DNA from: Bacillus sp. T33-2
GTDB lineage: Bacteria; Bacillota; Bacilli; Bacillales; Cytobacillaceae
Assembly: GCF_002860205.1 (NCBI RefSeq)
Contig: NZ_PGVB01000005.1
Span: 147,236-211,235, forward strand
Length of the DNA: 64,000 nucleotides
Direction: 5' to 3'
The stretch's first letter is position 1. The number at the start of each line of letters is the position of its first letter. The notes beneath the pieces were generated by a model. The model saw only the letters and a list, made by a program, of their open reading frames with translations. It was not told the DNA's origin and ran no database searches. Shown here piece by piece: positions 43,169 to 51,893 of the stretch. The position numbers and the translations under genes were made by a program.

Positions 43169-43873
43169 TTAATCTAAACTATTAATATATGCATAAGTTT
43201 CCGGTGAAGCTTCTTTTAATAGACGGATATTTTCCCCGCCTATATAGAACATCGCAAAGGCTTCAGCAAAATATTCTTCCGGATAATTTAGTAAATACGG
43301 GCGACCCGGAAAAAGGTTGACGCTCTCCTGCCTCCAGATCCGCAAAAATTCCTCATCTTTCCGGATTCCGCCATACACATGGCGGTCGATTGAATGTGCC
43401 AGTTCATGCAGCTCCAGATTAACAGAGCCATGCCCTTTTCCTGTACCGCTGCTTCCGATTTTCACAAGAACCCTCTGGGAACCGCCCATTCCAGGGACAT
43501 CATCCCAAGTTGTCTCGGTTTTATAACCTCTTGGAATCACCCCTTTTAAATGGCTCGCAGCAGGATTGTCCGTCAGTTTTCCGTCAAATAAAATGACGCT
43601 AATCCCAGCATCAGAAACTTTGAGGAGCATGGATTCGGGCAGCCTTTCCAGACGTGAAATGATTTTCGCGGTTTCTGCCTGGTCAAACGTCCCTTCCGGC
43701 AAGACGACTATTTCACCAAGAAGATTGATAGACTTATTAGAGAGAGAATCATATAATGAGGAATTAACTGGGAATTCGATTAACTTGATTCCATCTATAT
43801 TATTATGGGCACTGCCTAGCAATGGCAATGAGAGAAAAATAATCATGATGAAAAAAAACAGTTTGCGCAACAA
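43169..43873 (-). CDS. Secreted anthrax-lethal-factor-like (ATLF/PPEP) zinc metalloprotease
   Basis: A signal peptide (about residues 1-22) precedes a single M34-type domain. Zinc ligands His156 and His160 and catalytic Glu157 are in LELHELAHSI; the third ligand is Glu204 in EEYFAEAFAMF, 44 residues later, with Tyr197 seven residues before it, the same spacing as the Tyr and Glu of anthrax lethal factor. The end, LLKEASPETYAYINSL, also matches that fold. Size and single-domain layout resemble secreted Pro-Pro endopeptidases. The substrate is unknown. TTG start after GGGAG. Confidence 0.85.
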   Translation of the reverse strand: MLRKLFFFIMIIFLSLPLLGSAHNNIDGIKLIEFPVNSSLYDSLSNKSINLLGEIVVLPEGTFDQAETAKIISRLERLPESMLLKVSDAGISVILFDGKLTDNPAASHLKGVIPRGYKTETTWDDVPGMGGSQRVLVKIGSSGTGKGHGSVNLELHELAHSIDRHVYGGIRKDEEFLRIWRQESVNLFPGRPYLLNYPEEYFAEAFAMFYIGGENIRLLKEASPETYAYINSLD

Positions 43874-43902
43874 AAATTCTCCCTTTCATAGGAGGCATCG
43901 GC

Positions 43903-44280
43903 ATGACCGCAGAAATCAGCCAAAACCACACCTTATATACAATATATTTAGATTTGAAGCACAATTCCACTGTATCCGTTGGACGCCTCGGAACCTTCTT
44001 TTTCGAAAAAGGGACCTATATATATGTGGGGAGTGCTAAAAAGAATATAAAAGCACGGGTGAACCGCCACCGGAAGCTGGAAAAACCGAAAAGGTGGCAT
44101 ATCGATTACCTTCGCCAGTATGGAGAGGTTACCAAAATTATAACATATGAACATACTGATGGTGAGTCTGCGTTAGCTGAGAAAATCAGGAAAAAAACAG
44201 GGGGGATCAATCCTGTAAAAGGGTTTGGGTCATCCGACTGCAAGTGTTTTTCTCATCTTATTTTTAGCCCATGCCAATAA
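43903..44280 (+). CDS. DUF123 / GIY-YIG-like nuclease-family protein
   Basis: 125-residue protein of the DUF123 group of the GIY-YIG superfamily: YTIYLDLKHNSTVSVGRLGTF, GTYIYVGSAKKNIKARVNRH (the GIY-YIG-like core with Tyr and Arg), RWHIDYLR and FGSSDCKCFSHL with paired Cys and His. In some organisms this domain is fused to endonuclease III. Activity is unproven. GGAGG precedes the ATG. It diverges from the protease gene with only 29 bases between the two starts. Confidence 0.88.
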   Translation: MTAEISQNHTLYTIYLDLKHNSTVSVGRLGTFFFEKGTYIYVGSAKKNIKARVNRHRKLEKPKRWHIDYLRQYGEVTKIITYEHTDGESALAEKIRKKTGGINPVKGFGSSDCKCFSHLIFSPCQ

Positions 44281-44330
44281 ATAGAACAGACTGGAAAAAG
44301 CAGTCGTGTGTGTAACGCTTATTAACAAAA

Positions 44331-44356
44331 TAAGGCTGCCAGCGAACAGGCAGCCT
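44331..44356 (-). terminator. Terminator of the Ter operon
   Basis: Perfect 8-bp stem, arms 44333-44340 and 44349-44356, followed by TTATTTTG in the minus direction. Confidence 0.8.
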
Positions 44357-44364
44357 CTCTATCA

Positions 44365-44943
44365 TTATACTTGAAGCCCAAAATGCCGGCAGAGGGCGGC
44401 CAGGCCTCCGGAAAAACCGCTGCCAACGGCGTTGAATTTCCACTCACCGCCATGGCGGTATAGTTCACAAATGACGACAGCCGTTTCAACCGAGAAATCC
44501 TCACCAAGGTCAAATCTTAAAATCTCTTGATTCGTTTCTTCATTTACCACACGCGCAAATGAATTGGACACCTGCCCGAAATTTTGGCGGCGTGCTTCCG
44601 CATCATGTATTGTGACACTGATCGCGATCCGGTGAACATTTGACGGCACTTTGCTGAAGTCGATCAGGATCTGCTCGTCATCTCCCTCGCCTTCCCCGGT
44701 ACGGTTATCCCCAGTATGCTCTACTGCGCCGCTTGGATGCTTCAGGTTATTATAAAAAATGAAATCGGTGTCCTGCTGGCATTTTCCGTTTCCATCAGTA
44801 AGAAAGGCGGAAGCATCCAAATCAAAATTATTGCCGCCATCAAAGCTGTTAATGTCCCAGCCGAGCCCGATTACAGCTTTGACCAGCCCGGGATTGGTCT
44901 TTGTCAAATCGATGCGCTGACCTTTTGACAGATTAATGCTCAT
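44365..44943 (-). CDS. yceE: TerD family stress protein (YceE-like)
   Basis: 192-residue calcium-binding TerD-domain protein. [20 protein letters not shown] start, [23 protein letters not shown] and [17 protein letters not shown] with the acidic metal-binding loops, and [14 protein letters not shown] at the end. TerD proteins take part in tellurite and envelope-stress responses; B. subtilis homologues are in the yce operon. The match to YceE is from overall resemblance. AGAGGTG precedes the ATG. Last gene of the minus-strand block that begins at 48463. Confidence 0.9.
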   Translation of the reverse strand: MSINLSKGQRIDLTKTNPGLVKAVIGLGWDINSFDGGNNFDLDASAFLTDGNGKCQQDTDFIFYNNLKHPSGAVEHTGDNRTGEGEGDDEQILIDFSKVPSNVHRIAISVTIHDAEARRQNFGQVSNSFARVVNEETNQEILRFDLGEDFSVETAVVICELYRHGGEWKFNAVGSGFSGGLAALCRHFGLQV

Positions 44944-44977
44944 AATCTCTCACCTCTGAAAATAGTATTTTTGCAAA

Positions 44978-45589
44978 TTAAGTATAAGACTTGACAACAT
45001 CTTGAAGCCCTGCTGCCGATGTCCCAGTCCCGACGGCCGCAAATTTCCACTCATTTCCGTGGCGGTAGATTTCACCTACGATCAGGCTTGTTTTTCCACT
45101 GTAATCATCTGTCAGGTTATAGTGGATCAATTCCTGGTTGTTGGCAGGATTAACCACCCGGATAAAAGCGTTCTGGATCATGCCAAAATGCTGCCTGCGT
45201 TTTACACAGTCATATATGTTTACAACAAATACAAGCTTTTGGATATTGGAAGGAACCCGGTTCAATTCGACAAAAACCTGCTCGTCATCCCCGTCCCCGT
45301 CCCCTGTCAGGTTATCTCCGGAGTGGGATACGCTTCCGTCTTTGCTTCTTAAATTCCCAAAATAAATAACATCCTGGTTGCCTTGCAGCCGGTCGTTCTC
45401 GCCTAGCATGATGACAGACGCGTCACAGTCGATGTTTGCTCCACCGCCGCCGCCGAACAGCGACCCAAGCAGACCGCCGCCTCCCTTGCTTTGAACAGGA
45501 TCCCATCCCAAGCCTACCATTATTTTAGATAGTCCCGGGTTTCCTTTCGTCAAATCCACTCGCTGGCCTTTTTGTAAATTAATTGCCAA
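44978..45589 (-). CDS. yceC: TerD family stress protein with Gly-rich insert (YceC-like)
   Basis: 203-residue TerD-domain protein that differs from its two paralogues here by a glycine-rich insert (SKGGGGLLGSLFGGGGGAN, residues about 37-55) and by Cys residues in IDCDASVIML and VNIYDCVKRRQ. The acidic loop HSGDNLTGDGDGDDEQVF is kept. Start is TTG at 45589, which restores the family N-terminus Met-Ala-Ile-Asn-Leu and has AGAGGTG at good spacing. It lies between telA and the YceE-like gene. Confidence 0.9.
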   Translation of the reverse strand: MAINLQKGQRVDLTKGNPGLSKIMVGLGWDPVQSKGGGGLLGSLFGGGGGANIDCDASVIMLGENDRLQGNQDVIYFGNLRSKDGSVSHSGDNLTGDGDGDDEQVFVELNRVPSNIQKLVFVVNIYDCVKRRQHFGMIQNAFIRVVNPANNQELIHYNLTDDYSGKTSLIVGEIYRHGNEWKFAAVGTGTSAAGLQDVVKSYT

Positions 45590-45717
45590 TTTTCTCACCT
45601 CTAAATTTTTATAGAATAATAGACCCGTTATGTTTATTTGGACCGGATGTGCCTGCGGATCTGCCAGACAGTGCCCGGTAAAAAGAAACTATATATTAAA
45701 ATGAGCAGGATTTATAT

Positions 45718-46818
45718 TTACTGCTTCATTTTTTTAAAGTTATCCTGGAGCTGGACTAATCGCTTTGTGCCTTCTTCGCGCAGGCGTTTATTTTCTTCTT
45801 CTATCGCTTTTGTTTCCTGCATGCCCTTCATGATGATATTCCAGCTTTCCTCAATCGTTTCGATTTTAATGCCCGGGCTTCCCGCCAGGCTTGCAATGTC
45901 AGTGCTTTGCCGCGAAATATTCTGGGCGTTGCGGAGCAGCATTTCATTTGTGCGGCGGTCGAGCTCACTCATGGAATCAGCTACAAGCTTTTGCCTTTTT
46001 GCAGCGACTGCCTGGATTAAACCATTTTTAAAAATCGGGATCGTCGTAACAAAAGCCGAATTGATTTTCCCGATCAGTTTCGTATTGCCCCGCTGGAGAA
46101 GCCTGATTTGGGGTGCGGTTTGAAGGGCAACCATTTTAGCCATTTCCAGGTCATAAATGCGCTGTTCAAGGAGTTCAACCGCATTCCTCAGTGAATCGAG
46201 CTGCATGGACGCCATTTGGTCTCCAGCGGCAGCCTTCGCTTCGAGCTGGGGAAGCGCCTTTGCCTTCAGCTCACTTACCTTCATCTCCCCTGCAACGATA
46301 TACTTTTCAAGAGTCATATAATACTGGTAGTTTTGTTCATACATCCGTTCAAGCATGGTGGTAGAATCGACCATCTCACTCTGGTATTTTGAAATTTCAA
46401 TATAGACCTTATCGATTTCCGCTCCCATCGTCTGGTACTTGCCGAATAATTTTCCTACCAGCTTTTCCCCTCGTTTGAAAAGCTTGCCGAATAAACCGCC
46501 AGAAGCTTTTTCAAAATCTTTTTTATCAAATTTATCCATGATTTTGCCGAGCTGCTTAAGCAATTCCCCGGAATCCTCAACCTTTGTTGTCCGCATATTG
46601 CTTAAAATTTGGTCAGAAAAGCGGGAAATCTCAACTGCAGGCTCTTTACCGAATTCGAGAATCTGGATCTGGTCACGCTCATCTATGCTCCGTGCCAAGT
46701 TTTGGACTTCCGTTTCATTCCGGAGGGCAAGCTTAATGTCGGAGACTTTTTCTTCAGACAGCTTGTCTTCCGTATTCGCCTTCATGAGGCTGACATCAGA
46801 GTTTGTTTGGTTTATCAA
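45718..46818 (-). CDS. yceH: TelA/KlaA-family toxic-anion resistance protein (YceH-like)
   Basis: 366-residue, almost fully helical soluble protein of the TelA family: KIMDKFDKKDFEKASGGLFG, GKLFKRGEKLVGKLFGKYQ, EISKYQSEMVDSTTMLERMY, ALQTAPQIRLLQRGNTKLIGKI. The family is linked to tellurite, bacteriocin and envelope stress; its biochemical role is not settled. TTG start behind GGGGAG, one base after the yceG stop codon, so it is co-translated with yceG. No obvious terminator follows; transcription likely continues into the TerD genes. Confidence 0.9.
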   Translation of the reverse strand: MINQTNSDVSLMKANTEDKLSEEKVSDIKLALRNETEVQNLARSIDERDQIQILEFGKEPAVEISRFSDQILSNMRTTKVEDSGELLKQLGKIMDKFDKKDFEKASGGLFGKLFKRGEKLVGKLFGKYQTMGAEIDKVYIEISKYQSEMVDSTTMLERMYEQNYQYYMTLEKYIVAGEMKVSELKAKALPQLEAKAAAGDQMASMQLDSLRNAVELLEQRIYDLEMAKMVALQTAPQIRLLQRGNTKLIGKINSAFVTTIPIFKNGLIQAVAAKRQKLVADSMSELDRRTNEMLLRNAQNISRQSTDIASLAGSPGIKIETIEESWNIIMKGMQETKAIEEENKRLREEGTKRLVQLQDNFKKMKQ

Positions 46819-46819
46819 T

Positions 46820-48463
46820 CTAATCTCCCCTTATATTTTTTAGAAATCTTCGGAACAACGCGTGTTTCAGAACGGATGGCTCCTTATACTCCTGGTCAAA
46901 TACGATATCGTCGAGCCAGTGCACATCAAAAAAGCTCTCTTCGATGAAGTTCTCGATATCATTTCTGCCTTGCGGGTTATACAGGAGGATGTCAGCTCCA
47001 AACTGATTCAGCAGAAGGAGAAGGGCCGCATCTGACCTCCTCATCGTCCCGTTTAATTCGTTGTTGTAAAAAATGAATTTGGGCACATCCTGGGAGTAAT
47101 CGAATTTTTGGAGCATTTGCAGAAATTTTTCGGGAATCTGCATTCCATGGGTGAATAAATAGATTTTTACTTGCTCCCAGGTTTCATTGTGGACAGTCTT
47201 TAATCCAGGATGAGCACATGTACTCCTTATGGCATGTGCAATACCTTTTTGCAGGCCGGCAGGCAAATGTGTATAGCGCCAATAATGGGCCCGCATCATT
47301 TTTCCTGGATCTGGCAGCCCGTCAAGGCCAATAGCATTCTGGTAATGGAAGCGGAAATCACTATTCACTCCTGCTGTAAATGGAAATTGATTTATAAGAA
47401 GTGAATTGTCTAAATCAACGGTAGAATGCAAACGGTCCCAGTATTCCTTCCGGTTTCTGCTGACGCCCTGGATTTTCGAGAATAAAGATGGTATTTTCAC
47501 TTCCCCGTTTTTCACTGTAAAATCAGGACGGAACATCGCTTTTTCCTTCGCAATGATAAACAGTTCGTCATATGTAGTCTTCAACGTGACCGCAGTCGGG
47601 GTGTAATCCCTCAATTGCCATGGTTTGTATAAACCTGAGCCCTCATGGTTCAGTATTGTCTCTATTTCCCTCGATGCCCTGTAGGCAATTGTCGCTTTCC
47701 GTTTCCGTTTTTCAACCGGAAAGGGTTCCGGTTCTTTTTGTTCTGGGTAGTTGTGGACAAAGGTCATCGACTTTTCGGGGTCCACCAGTGCGAAAATATC
47801 ATCCCCATCCGGGTGGAACGCGACAATATCACAGCCAAGCTTCATCAGGAAATACACAAAATACTGCTGGCTCTTGTTAAAGTCCCCATACCATAGCCAT
47901 TTCGGCATTGCAATGGATGGATCCGCGTTTCGAATGGGCTCCTGTAAATGGTTGAACGACCACTTTATCAAATCTACGAGTACGCGGCGGAATTCAGGGC
48001 TTTTCATGCCATCAGCTTCTTTACTGACGAATAGCAAAATGGTATCAGTAATTGCTTCCCTGATCTTCCTGTGAAGCAACGGGTGCTGTGAATCAACCAG
48101 GAGGCGCTCCCCGTCAAGGAAAGCAGCAAAACGGTTGATTGACAAAGACTGTTCCCGGTTGAAATCAAGGAGCCTTTGAATAGACTGGAATTGCTGGTTC
48201 GCAATTGATTTATCCAGACTGTCCTGGCTGATAAGGGACAGACCATTCTCCTCTGCATGAACAAGGTCAAACAAATGGTTATAGTATTCATCCTCATCTA
48301 AAGGAATCCCGCAAAATCTGGCCAACACTTGTCCAGTATGCAGCTGTGCTCCTTCGGCCTGAAAAAACGGCCTCTCACTATTCGGTTTCTCTAACATCGC
48401 AAACCAGTTTTCATAGGACAGCGGGAGTATATGAAGTTCCAGTTGATTGTGAGATAGATACAA
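46820..48463 (-). CDS. yceG: YceG-like protein of the Ter stress module
   Basis: 547-residue protein matching YceG of the bacillus stress operon, proposed in comparative studies to belong to a biosynthetic part of Ter systems; no activity is proven. It looks internally duplicated: PKWLWYGDFNKSQQYFVYFL with LGCDIVAFHPDGDDIFALVD (residues about 187-228) parallels PKFIFYNNELNGTMRRSDAA with FGADILLYNPQGRNDIENFI (about 461-507). TTG start behind AAGGG. First gene of its block, about 90 bases after an ECF-type promoter. Confidence 0.85.
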   Translation of the reverse strand: MYLSHNQLELHILPLSYENWFAMLEKPNSERPFFQAEGAQLHTGQVLARFCGIPLDEDEYYNHLFDLVHAEENGLSLISQDSLDKSIANQQFQSIQRLLDFNREQSLSINRFAAFLDGERLLVDSQHPLLHRKIREAITDTILLFVSKEADGMKSPEFRRVLVDLIKWSFNHLQEPIRNADPSIAMPKWLWYGDFNKSQQYFVYFLMKLGCDIVAFHPDGDDIFALVDPEKSMTFVHNYPEQKEPEPFPVEKRKRKATIAYRASREIETILNHEGSGLYKPWQLRDYTPTAVTLKTTYDELFIIAKEKAMFRPDFTVKNGEVKIPSLFSKIQGVSRNRKEYWDRLHSTVDLDNSLLINQFPFTAGVNSDFRFHYQNAIGLDGLPDPGKMMRAHYWRYTHLPAGLQKGIAHAIRSTCAHPGLKTVHNETWEQVKIYLFTHGMQIPEKFLQMLQKFDYSQDVPKFIFYNNELNGTMRRSDAALLLLLNQFGADILLYNPQGRNDIENFIEESFFDVHWLDDIVFDQEYKEPSVLKHALFRRFLKNIRGD

Positions 48464-48561
48464 TGGAATCCCTTCCTCTAAGAGCGAAAAATAGTGTTAG
48501 AATTTGTGCTAATATAACTATCATATCATACAAAAACCTAATTTTGCCTTATATCAATTGG

Positions 48562-48589
48562 TTTACGCACGAATCTACAAAAAGTTTCG
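48562..48589 (-). promoter_or_regulatory. ECF-sigma-type promoter of yceG-yceH-yceC-yceE
   Basis: On the minus strand CGAAAC (48589-48584), a 16-base spacer and CGTAAA (48567-48562), the pattern of sigma-W/sigma-M/sigma-X promoters. Transcription would begin near 48553, leaving a leader of about 90 bases. Confidence 0.7.
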
Positions 48590-48673
48590 TTGCCTTCATT
48601 TTGCGGCAGGTTTCACCTTCTGGCATGTCCCAGCATATAGTTGAGTACCAAGACCGAGAAGGTGAAATATAAG

Positions 48674-48931
48674 ATGCGGTTCCTGTATAGAAGAGGGTCA
48701 TTCGACGACTTGAGGAAAGAACTCCACGACGTCCAGAATGCGATGGCCTCTGAAAAATTTATCATGGTCGATTTATTTTTCTATGCACTTTTATTTGCGC
48801 TGTTGACCTATCCGGCCGGTTCCGGTTACTTTCTGTTTGCTGTCATTTTTTCCATTGTATATTTATCCGGAGCGAGCCTATACCTGCTGCTCAGGAAATG
48901 GCTGAAAAGCGGGTCAGGATTTAAACAATAA
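48674..48931 (+). CDS. Small membrane protein with two membrane segments, 85 aa
   Basis: A charged N-terminus (MRFLYRRGSFDDLRKELHD) precedes two membrane segments at about residues 31-48 and 52-70, and a basic C-terminus. Unrecognised. The ATG at 48674 follows AAGGTG by nine bases. It is the only + gene inside the split Ter region, convergent with a GNAT gene nine bases away, with no terminator between them. Confidence 0.65.
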   Translation: MRFLYRRGSFDDLRKELHDVQNAMASEKFIMVDLFFYALLFALLTYPAGSGYFLFAVIFSIVYLSGASLYLLLRKWLKSGSGFKQ

Positions 48932-48940
48932 CGGCCAGTG

Positions 48941-49399
48941 TCATATTTCCTTTTCGACAAATTCACGCGCAAGCGTAAATCCTTTCTTTTTGTAAAAATC
49001 CCTGGCTGCTGCATTATCAACCCAATAATCCAGTTCTAATGTTTCAGCGCCAATTTCACGGGCAATATGTTCAATCTCGTCCATCAGCGTAGATCCATAT
49101 CCTTTATGCTTATAAGACTCAATGATGCTTATTTGATGCACATAAACAGACAGGCATTGTTTTTTGAACGCATTCTCAGGATAGGCTTTTTTCTCGATCC
49201 ATGCATATCCAATTGGCTCGTCTTCTTCTAATAGTAGGAAGATATATTGTGGTTTCCCTACAATGCCTTTGAAAAATTCTGCTACGGCTGGATAATTGTA
49301 CTCCTTAAAATACTTTGGATAAAGTGATGTATGTATTTCCTGCACATGCTCATTCATTTTTGCGATGGTTTCATAATTGTCTGTTTGGCTGATTTTCAT
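48941..49399 (-). CDS. GNAT N-acetyltransferase, 152 aa
   Basis: Acetyltransferase of the GNAT fold: EPIGYAWIEKKAYP (beta4), VHQISIIESYKHKGYGSTLMDEI with the acetyl-CoA loop KHKGYGS, then LELDYWVDNAAARDFYKKKGF as the usual end. The substrate is unknown. GGAGG precedes the ATG at 49399. It interrupts the Ter genes and is bounded upstream by a strong terminator, so it has its own promoter; a CTTCAC/GTGAAG dyad at 49437-49452 could be part of its control region. Confidence 0.88.
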   Translation of the reverse strand: MKISQTDNYETIAKMNEHVQEIHTSLYPKYFKEYNYPAVAEFFKGIVGKPQYIFLLLEEDEPIGYAWIEKKAYPENAFKKQCLSVYVHQISIIESYKHKGYGSTLMDEIEHIAREIGAETLELDYWVDNAAARDFYKKKGFTLAREFVEKEI

Positions 49400-49436
49400 G
49401 ATCATTCCTCCGTTATGCGAGTAAAAGAATAAAGTC

Positions 49437-49452
49437 CTTCACCTCAGTGAAG
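49437..49452. promoter_or_regulatory. Inverted repeat upstream of the GNAT gene
   Basis: CTTCAC (49437-49442) and GTGAAG (49447-49452) around four bases, about 40 bases upstream of the GNAT start. Possible operator; not tested. Confidence 0.3.
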
Positions 49453-49457
49453 TGTAC

Positions 49458-49495
49458 AAAAAAAGGGAGCCGGACATCCGCCAGTTCCCTTTTTT
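49458..49495 (-). terminator. yceF terminator
   Basis: Imperfect long stem from AAAAGGGA at 49461-49468 to its partner near 49485-49493, with a seven-base T-run in the minus direction. It closes the transcript of the TerC-like gene. Confidence 0.8.
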
Positions 49496-49541
49496 GATTC
49501 ATGCATACCGGCACCATTCACTGGGCCGGATGCACTGTTCT

Positions 49542-50327
49542 TTATTGCTGTACATCCTTTTCAGAAGAAGCTTCATTCTTTTTCTTGACGTAATGGACCA
49601 CAAACGTCGCAGCAAAAGTCACAAGCAGAAGAAGGAAGAAATAAATGTGATCAATATGGAATCCAAACACACCGGCAAACATCTTGGCGGCAATAATCAA
49701 AATTAACACATACGCAGTTGTTTCAAGCTCCGGGACACGGTCAATCAATTTCAGGAACACCCCAGCAACCCCACGCATCATCAATACGCCAAGGATACCG
49801 CCCATTAACAGCACCCATACTTCCTCGCTCACGCCAAACGCGGCAAGAACACTGTCGACAGAGAAGGCAATATCCATCAGTTCTACCGCGGCAACAGTAC
49901 CCCAGAACGTACCGAACAGACGGATCAATAACCCGCCCTGGTTGACTCCCTCAACCTCATCGATGTCCGGATCCTCACCTTTCCTCTTATCCATGAAATA
50001 CTTGATGGATAACCAAGCCAAATAACCTGCACCAATTACTTTTACCCACCATAGTTCAATTAAATAAACGCCGATTCCGATCGCAATGAAACGGAATACA
50101 TAAGCACCCAGCAAACCGTAAAAGAGGGCTTTCTTGCGCTGCTTTTCAGGAAGATGCTTTACCATGACAGCCAGAACAAGCGCGTTGTCCGCTGATAAAA
50201 GCCCCTCAAGGATAACAAGCGTACCAATCAAACCCCAGCTGACCGGGTCAGTCAACACTCTGGCCCACATGTCCAAATCAAAAAATAGTGCGTAAGTATC
50301 AATTATACCTTGTAAAATATCTGGCAT
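49542..50327 (-). CDS. yceF: TerC family membrane protein (YceF/MeeF-like)
   Basis: 261-residue integral membrane protein with seven or more membrane segments. The TerC signatures are LEGLLSADNALVLAVMV and MDIAFSVDSVLAAFGV, each with an acidic pair that could bind a metal ion. In B. subtilis YceF and YkoY are reported to export manganese for metalation of secreted enzymes. The ATG at 50327 is preferred, nine bases after GGGAGG. It follows a TerD gene in the same direction with a perfect hairpin between them. Confidence 0.92.
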   Translation of the reverse strand: MPDILQGIIDTYALFFDLDMWARVLTDPVSWGLIGTLVILEGLLSADNALVLAVMVKHLPEKQRKKALFYGLLGAYVFRFIAIGIGVYLIELWWVKVIGAGYLAWLSIKYFMDKRKGEDPDIDEVEGVNQGGLLIRLFGTFWGTVAAVELMDIAFSVDSVLAAFGVSEEVWVLLMGGILGVLMMRGVAGVFLKLIDRVPELETTAYVLILIIAAKMFAGVFGFHIDHIYFFLLLLVTFAATFVVHYVKKKNEASSEKDVQQ

Positions 50328-50365
50328 TCTAGAAGTTCCTCCCAATTAACATTCGTTTTGTTCGT

Positions 50366-50397
50366 ATTTAAGACCCGGAAAGAACCGGGTCTTAAAT
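50366..50397. other. Perfect 13-bp hairpin between terD and terC genes
   Basis: Arms 50366-50378 and 50385-50397 around a 6-base loop, symmetrical and without a T-run. It lies between two co-oriented genes and could be a processing or mRNA-stabilising structure, or a partial terminator. Confidence 0.75.
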
Positions 50398-50414
50398 CAT
50401 TATCTATGATTTTA

Positions 50415-50993
50415 TCAAACTTGCAAACCAAAATCTTTTGCCAATGCTGCCAGTCCGCCCTGATAGCCGCTGCCAATCGCACTGAATTTCCACTCACTAT
50501 TGTGGCGGTACAACTCACCTACTACAATTGCTGTCTCAATCGAAAAATCTTCACCGAGATCGTAACGGATCAATTCTTCGTTGGTGTTTGGATTGTAAAT
50601 CCTGGCATAGGCATTGGAAACCTGGCCAAAGTTCTGTCGGCGTGCTTCACCGTCATGGATGGTAATTGTAAAAGTAATCCGCTGGACATTTGCAGGTACG
50701 GAAGCCAGATCAACACTGACGCCTTCATCATCGCCTTCACCATCCCCGGTGCGGTTGTCTCCGGTATGTACAACTGAGCCATTTCCACCTGTCGTATTGT
50801 TATAAAAAACAAAGTCGCTTTCAGATGTCACCTTGCCATTGTCACCCAGCAGAAACACGGATGAATCAAGGTCAAAGTCGTTCCCGCCATCATATTTATT
50901 AACATCCCATCCGAGACCTACGACTACTTTTGTCAGCCCTGGATTGGTTTTTGTTAAATCAACCTTCTGGCCTTTTGCTAAACTGATTGCCAT
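50415..50993 (-). CDS. yceD: TerD family stress protein (YceD-like)
   Basis: 192-residue TerD-domain protein, [20 protein letters not shown] start, [19 protein letters not shown] and [17 protein letters not shown] acidic loops, and [17 protein letters not shown] at the end. Very close to YceD of B. subtilis in my reading. The ATG at 50993 follows GGGAGG. It is the first gene of the second Ter block (terD-terC), 33 bases after an ECF-type promoter. Confidence 0.92.
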   Translation of the reverse strand: MAISLAKGQKVDLTKTNPGLTKVVVGLGWDVNKYDGGNDFDLDSSVFLLGDNGKVTSESDFVFYNNTTGGNGSVVHTGDNRTGDGEGDDEGVSVDLASVPANVQRITFTITIHDGEARRQNFGQVSNAYARIYNPNTNEELIRYDLGEDFSIETAIVVGELYRHNSEWKFSAIGSGYQGGLAALAKDFGLQV

Positions 50994-51025
50994 TATATCT
51001 GCCTCCCTCAAATACTTCTTTACTT

Positions 51026-51053
51026 TTTACGATATCATTTTAAAAAGGTTTCA
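51026..51053 (-). promoter_or_regulatory. ECF-sigma-type promoter of yceD-yceF
   Basis: On the minus strand TGAAAC (51053-51048), 16 bases, CGTAAA (51031-51026): a consensus sigma-W-like promoter with the same spacing and -10 as the one at 48562-48589. Confidence 0.78.
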
Positions 51054-51100
51054 AACAGCATAGTAATATTTTTTCATAGATCACCAGTTAATTCAATTGT

Positions 51101-51682
51101 TTAGCTTTTCCATTGGGGCGGTGTATTTTTGGCCCAAAAGATCGTCCCTAGTTTAAAATGTTCCTGGAATCCGTCATGATGTGTGTGATAATGAAAATTG
51201 AACCAGTACCCTTGCTGCGGCGGCTGGTCCCTGCGTACATGGAATCGGATGAGATCCTTGCCGTCTGCACCGGAAATATTGAATATTTTTTCGGAAGTAC
51301 CGCCTCCAGGAGATTCAGAAATGATCAGGTGATCCAGGCTGTCTTCGGGATGCTGCAGGACAACTGACTGTATTGCCGTTTCGATCCCGGGAAGGATCAC
51401 CTGGCGAAATTCATTTTCAATCACGGGGCCGATTTTCGATCCAAATTTCTCAAATGACAGATCTTCAGCGTCTTTCATCGCTCTTTCTACAAATTTTTTC
51501 CTGGGCTCTTCCTCATCAAGCTGCTGCCCGGCCGGCTCATATTCAAGCGAATTGAATGTGTCTGGTTTATTGTTCTTTTCCTGCCACTGTGTAAATAAAT
51601 CTGTCGCCTGTGCCGGGGTTACGATCCCAAGAGTTGCGATGGAAATAATTACAACGAGTGATTTCCGCAACCAAATAGGCAT
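51101..51682 (-). CDS. ypjP: YpjP-like secreted or anchored protein, 193 aa
   Basis: N-terminal hydrophobic segment (about residues 5-26, KSLVVIISIATLGIVTPAQA) reads as a signal peptide with an Ala-x-Ala site. The mature part is acidic near the start and contains a His-rich stretch near the end (FNFHYHTHHDGFQEHF). It matches YpjP, which in B. subtilis stands between the thy/dfr genes and ypiP, as here apart from the inserted Ter genes. Function unknown. The ATG at 51682 follows AAAGGAG. Confidence 0.82.
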   Translation of the reverse strand: MPIWLRKSLVVIISIATLGIVTPAQATDLFTQWQEKNNKPDTFNSLEYEPAGQQLDEEEPRKKFVERAMKDAEDLSFEKFGSKIGPVIENEFRQVILPGIETAIQSVVLQHPEDSLDHLIISESPGGGTSEKIFNISGADGKDLIRFHVRRDQPPQQGYWFNFHYHTHHDGFQEHFKLGTIFWAKNTPPQWKS

Positions 51683-51893
51683 TCTTTTTCTCCTTTCTGC
51701 AGTAGGCTTAAACAAATCTATCAAGCCTTTTCTGATTCACCGCACTATTCTTTTAAAATATTATACTTGTTTTTACGAAAAAAAGGGGAAAAGGGTTTCA
51801 AGATTTTTAAAAAAGGTTAAAATATATGATTAAGAATACAATTGACGCGATAGCATATTAATCGTAAACAAGGGGAAAAAGGAGGAGAAGTAA

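Noticed and set aside
44365..50993. Mobile tellurite-resistance island
   Set aside because: No transposase, integrase or att repeats; the genes correspond to the chromosomal yce stress operon of bacilli.
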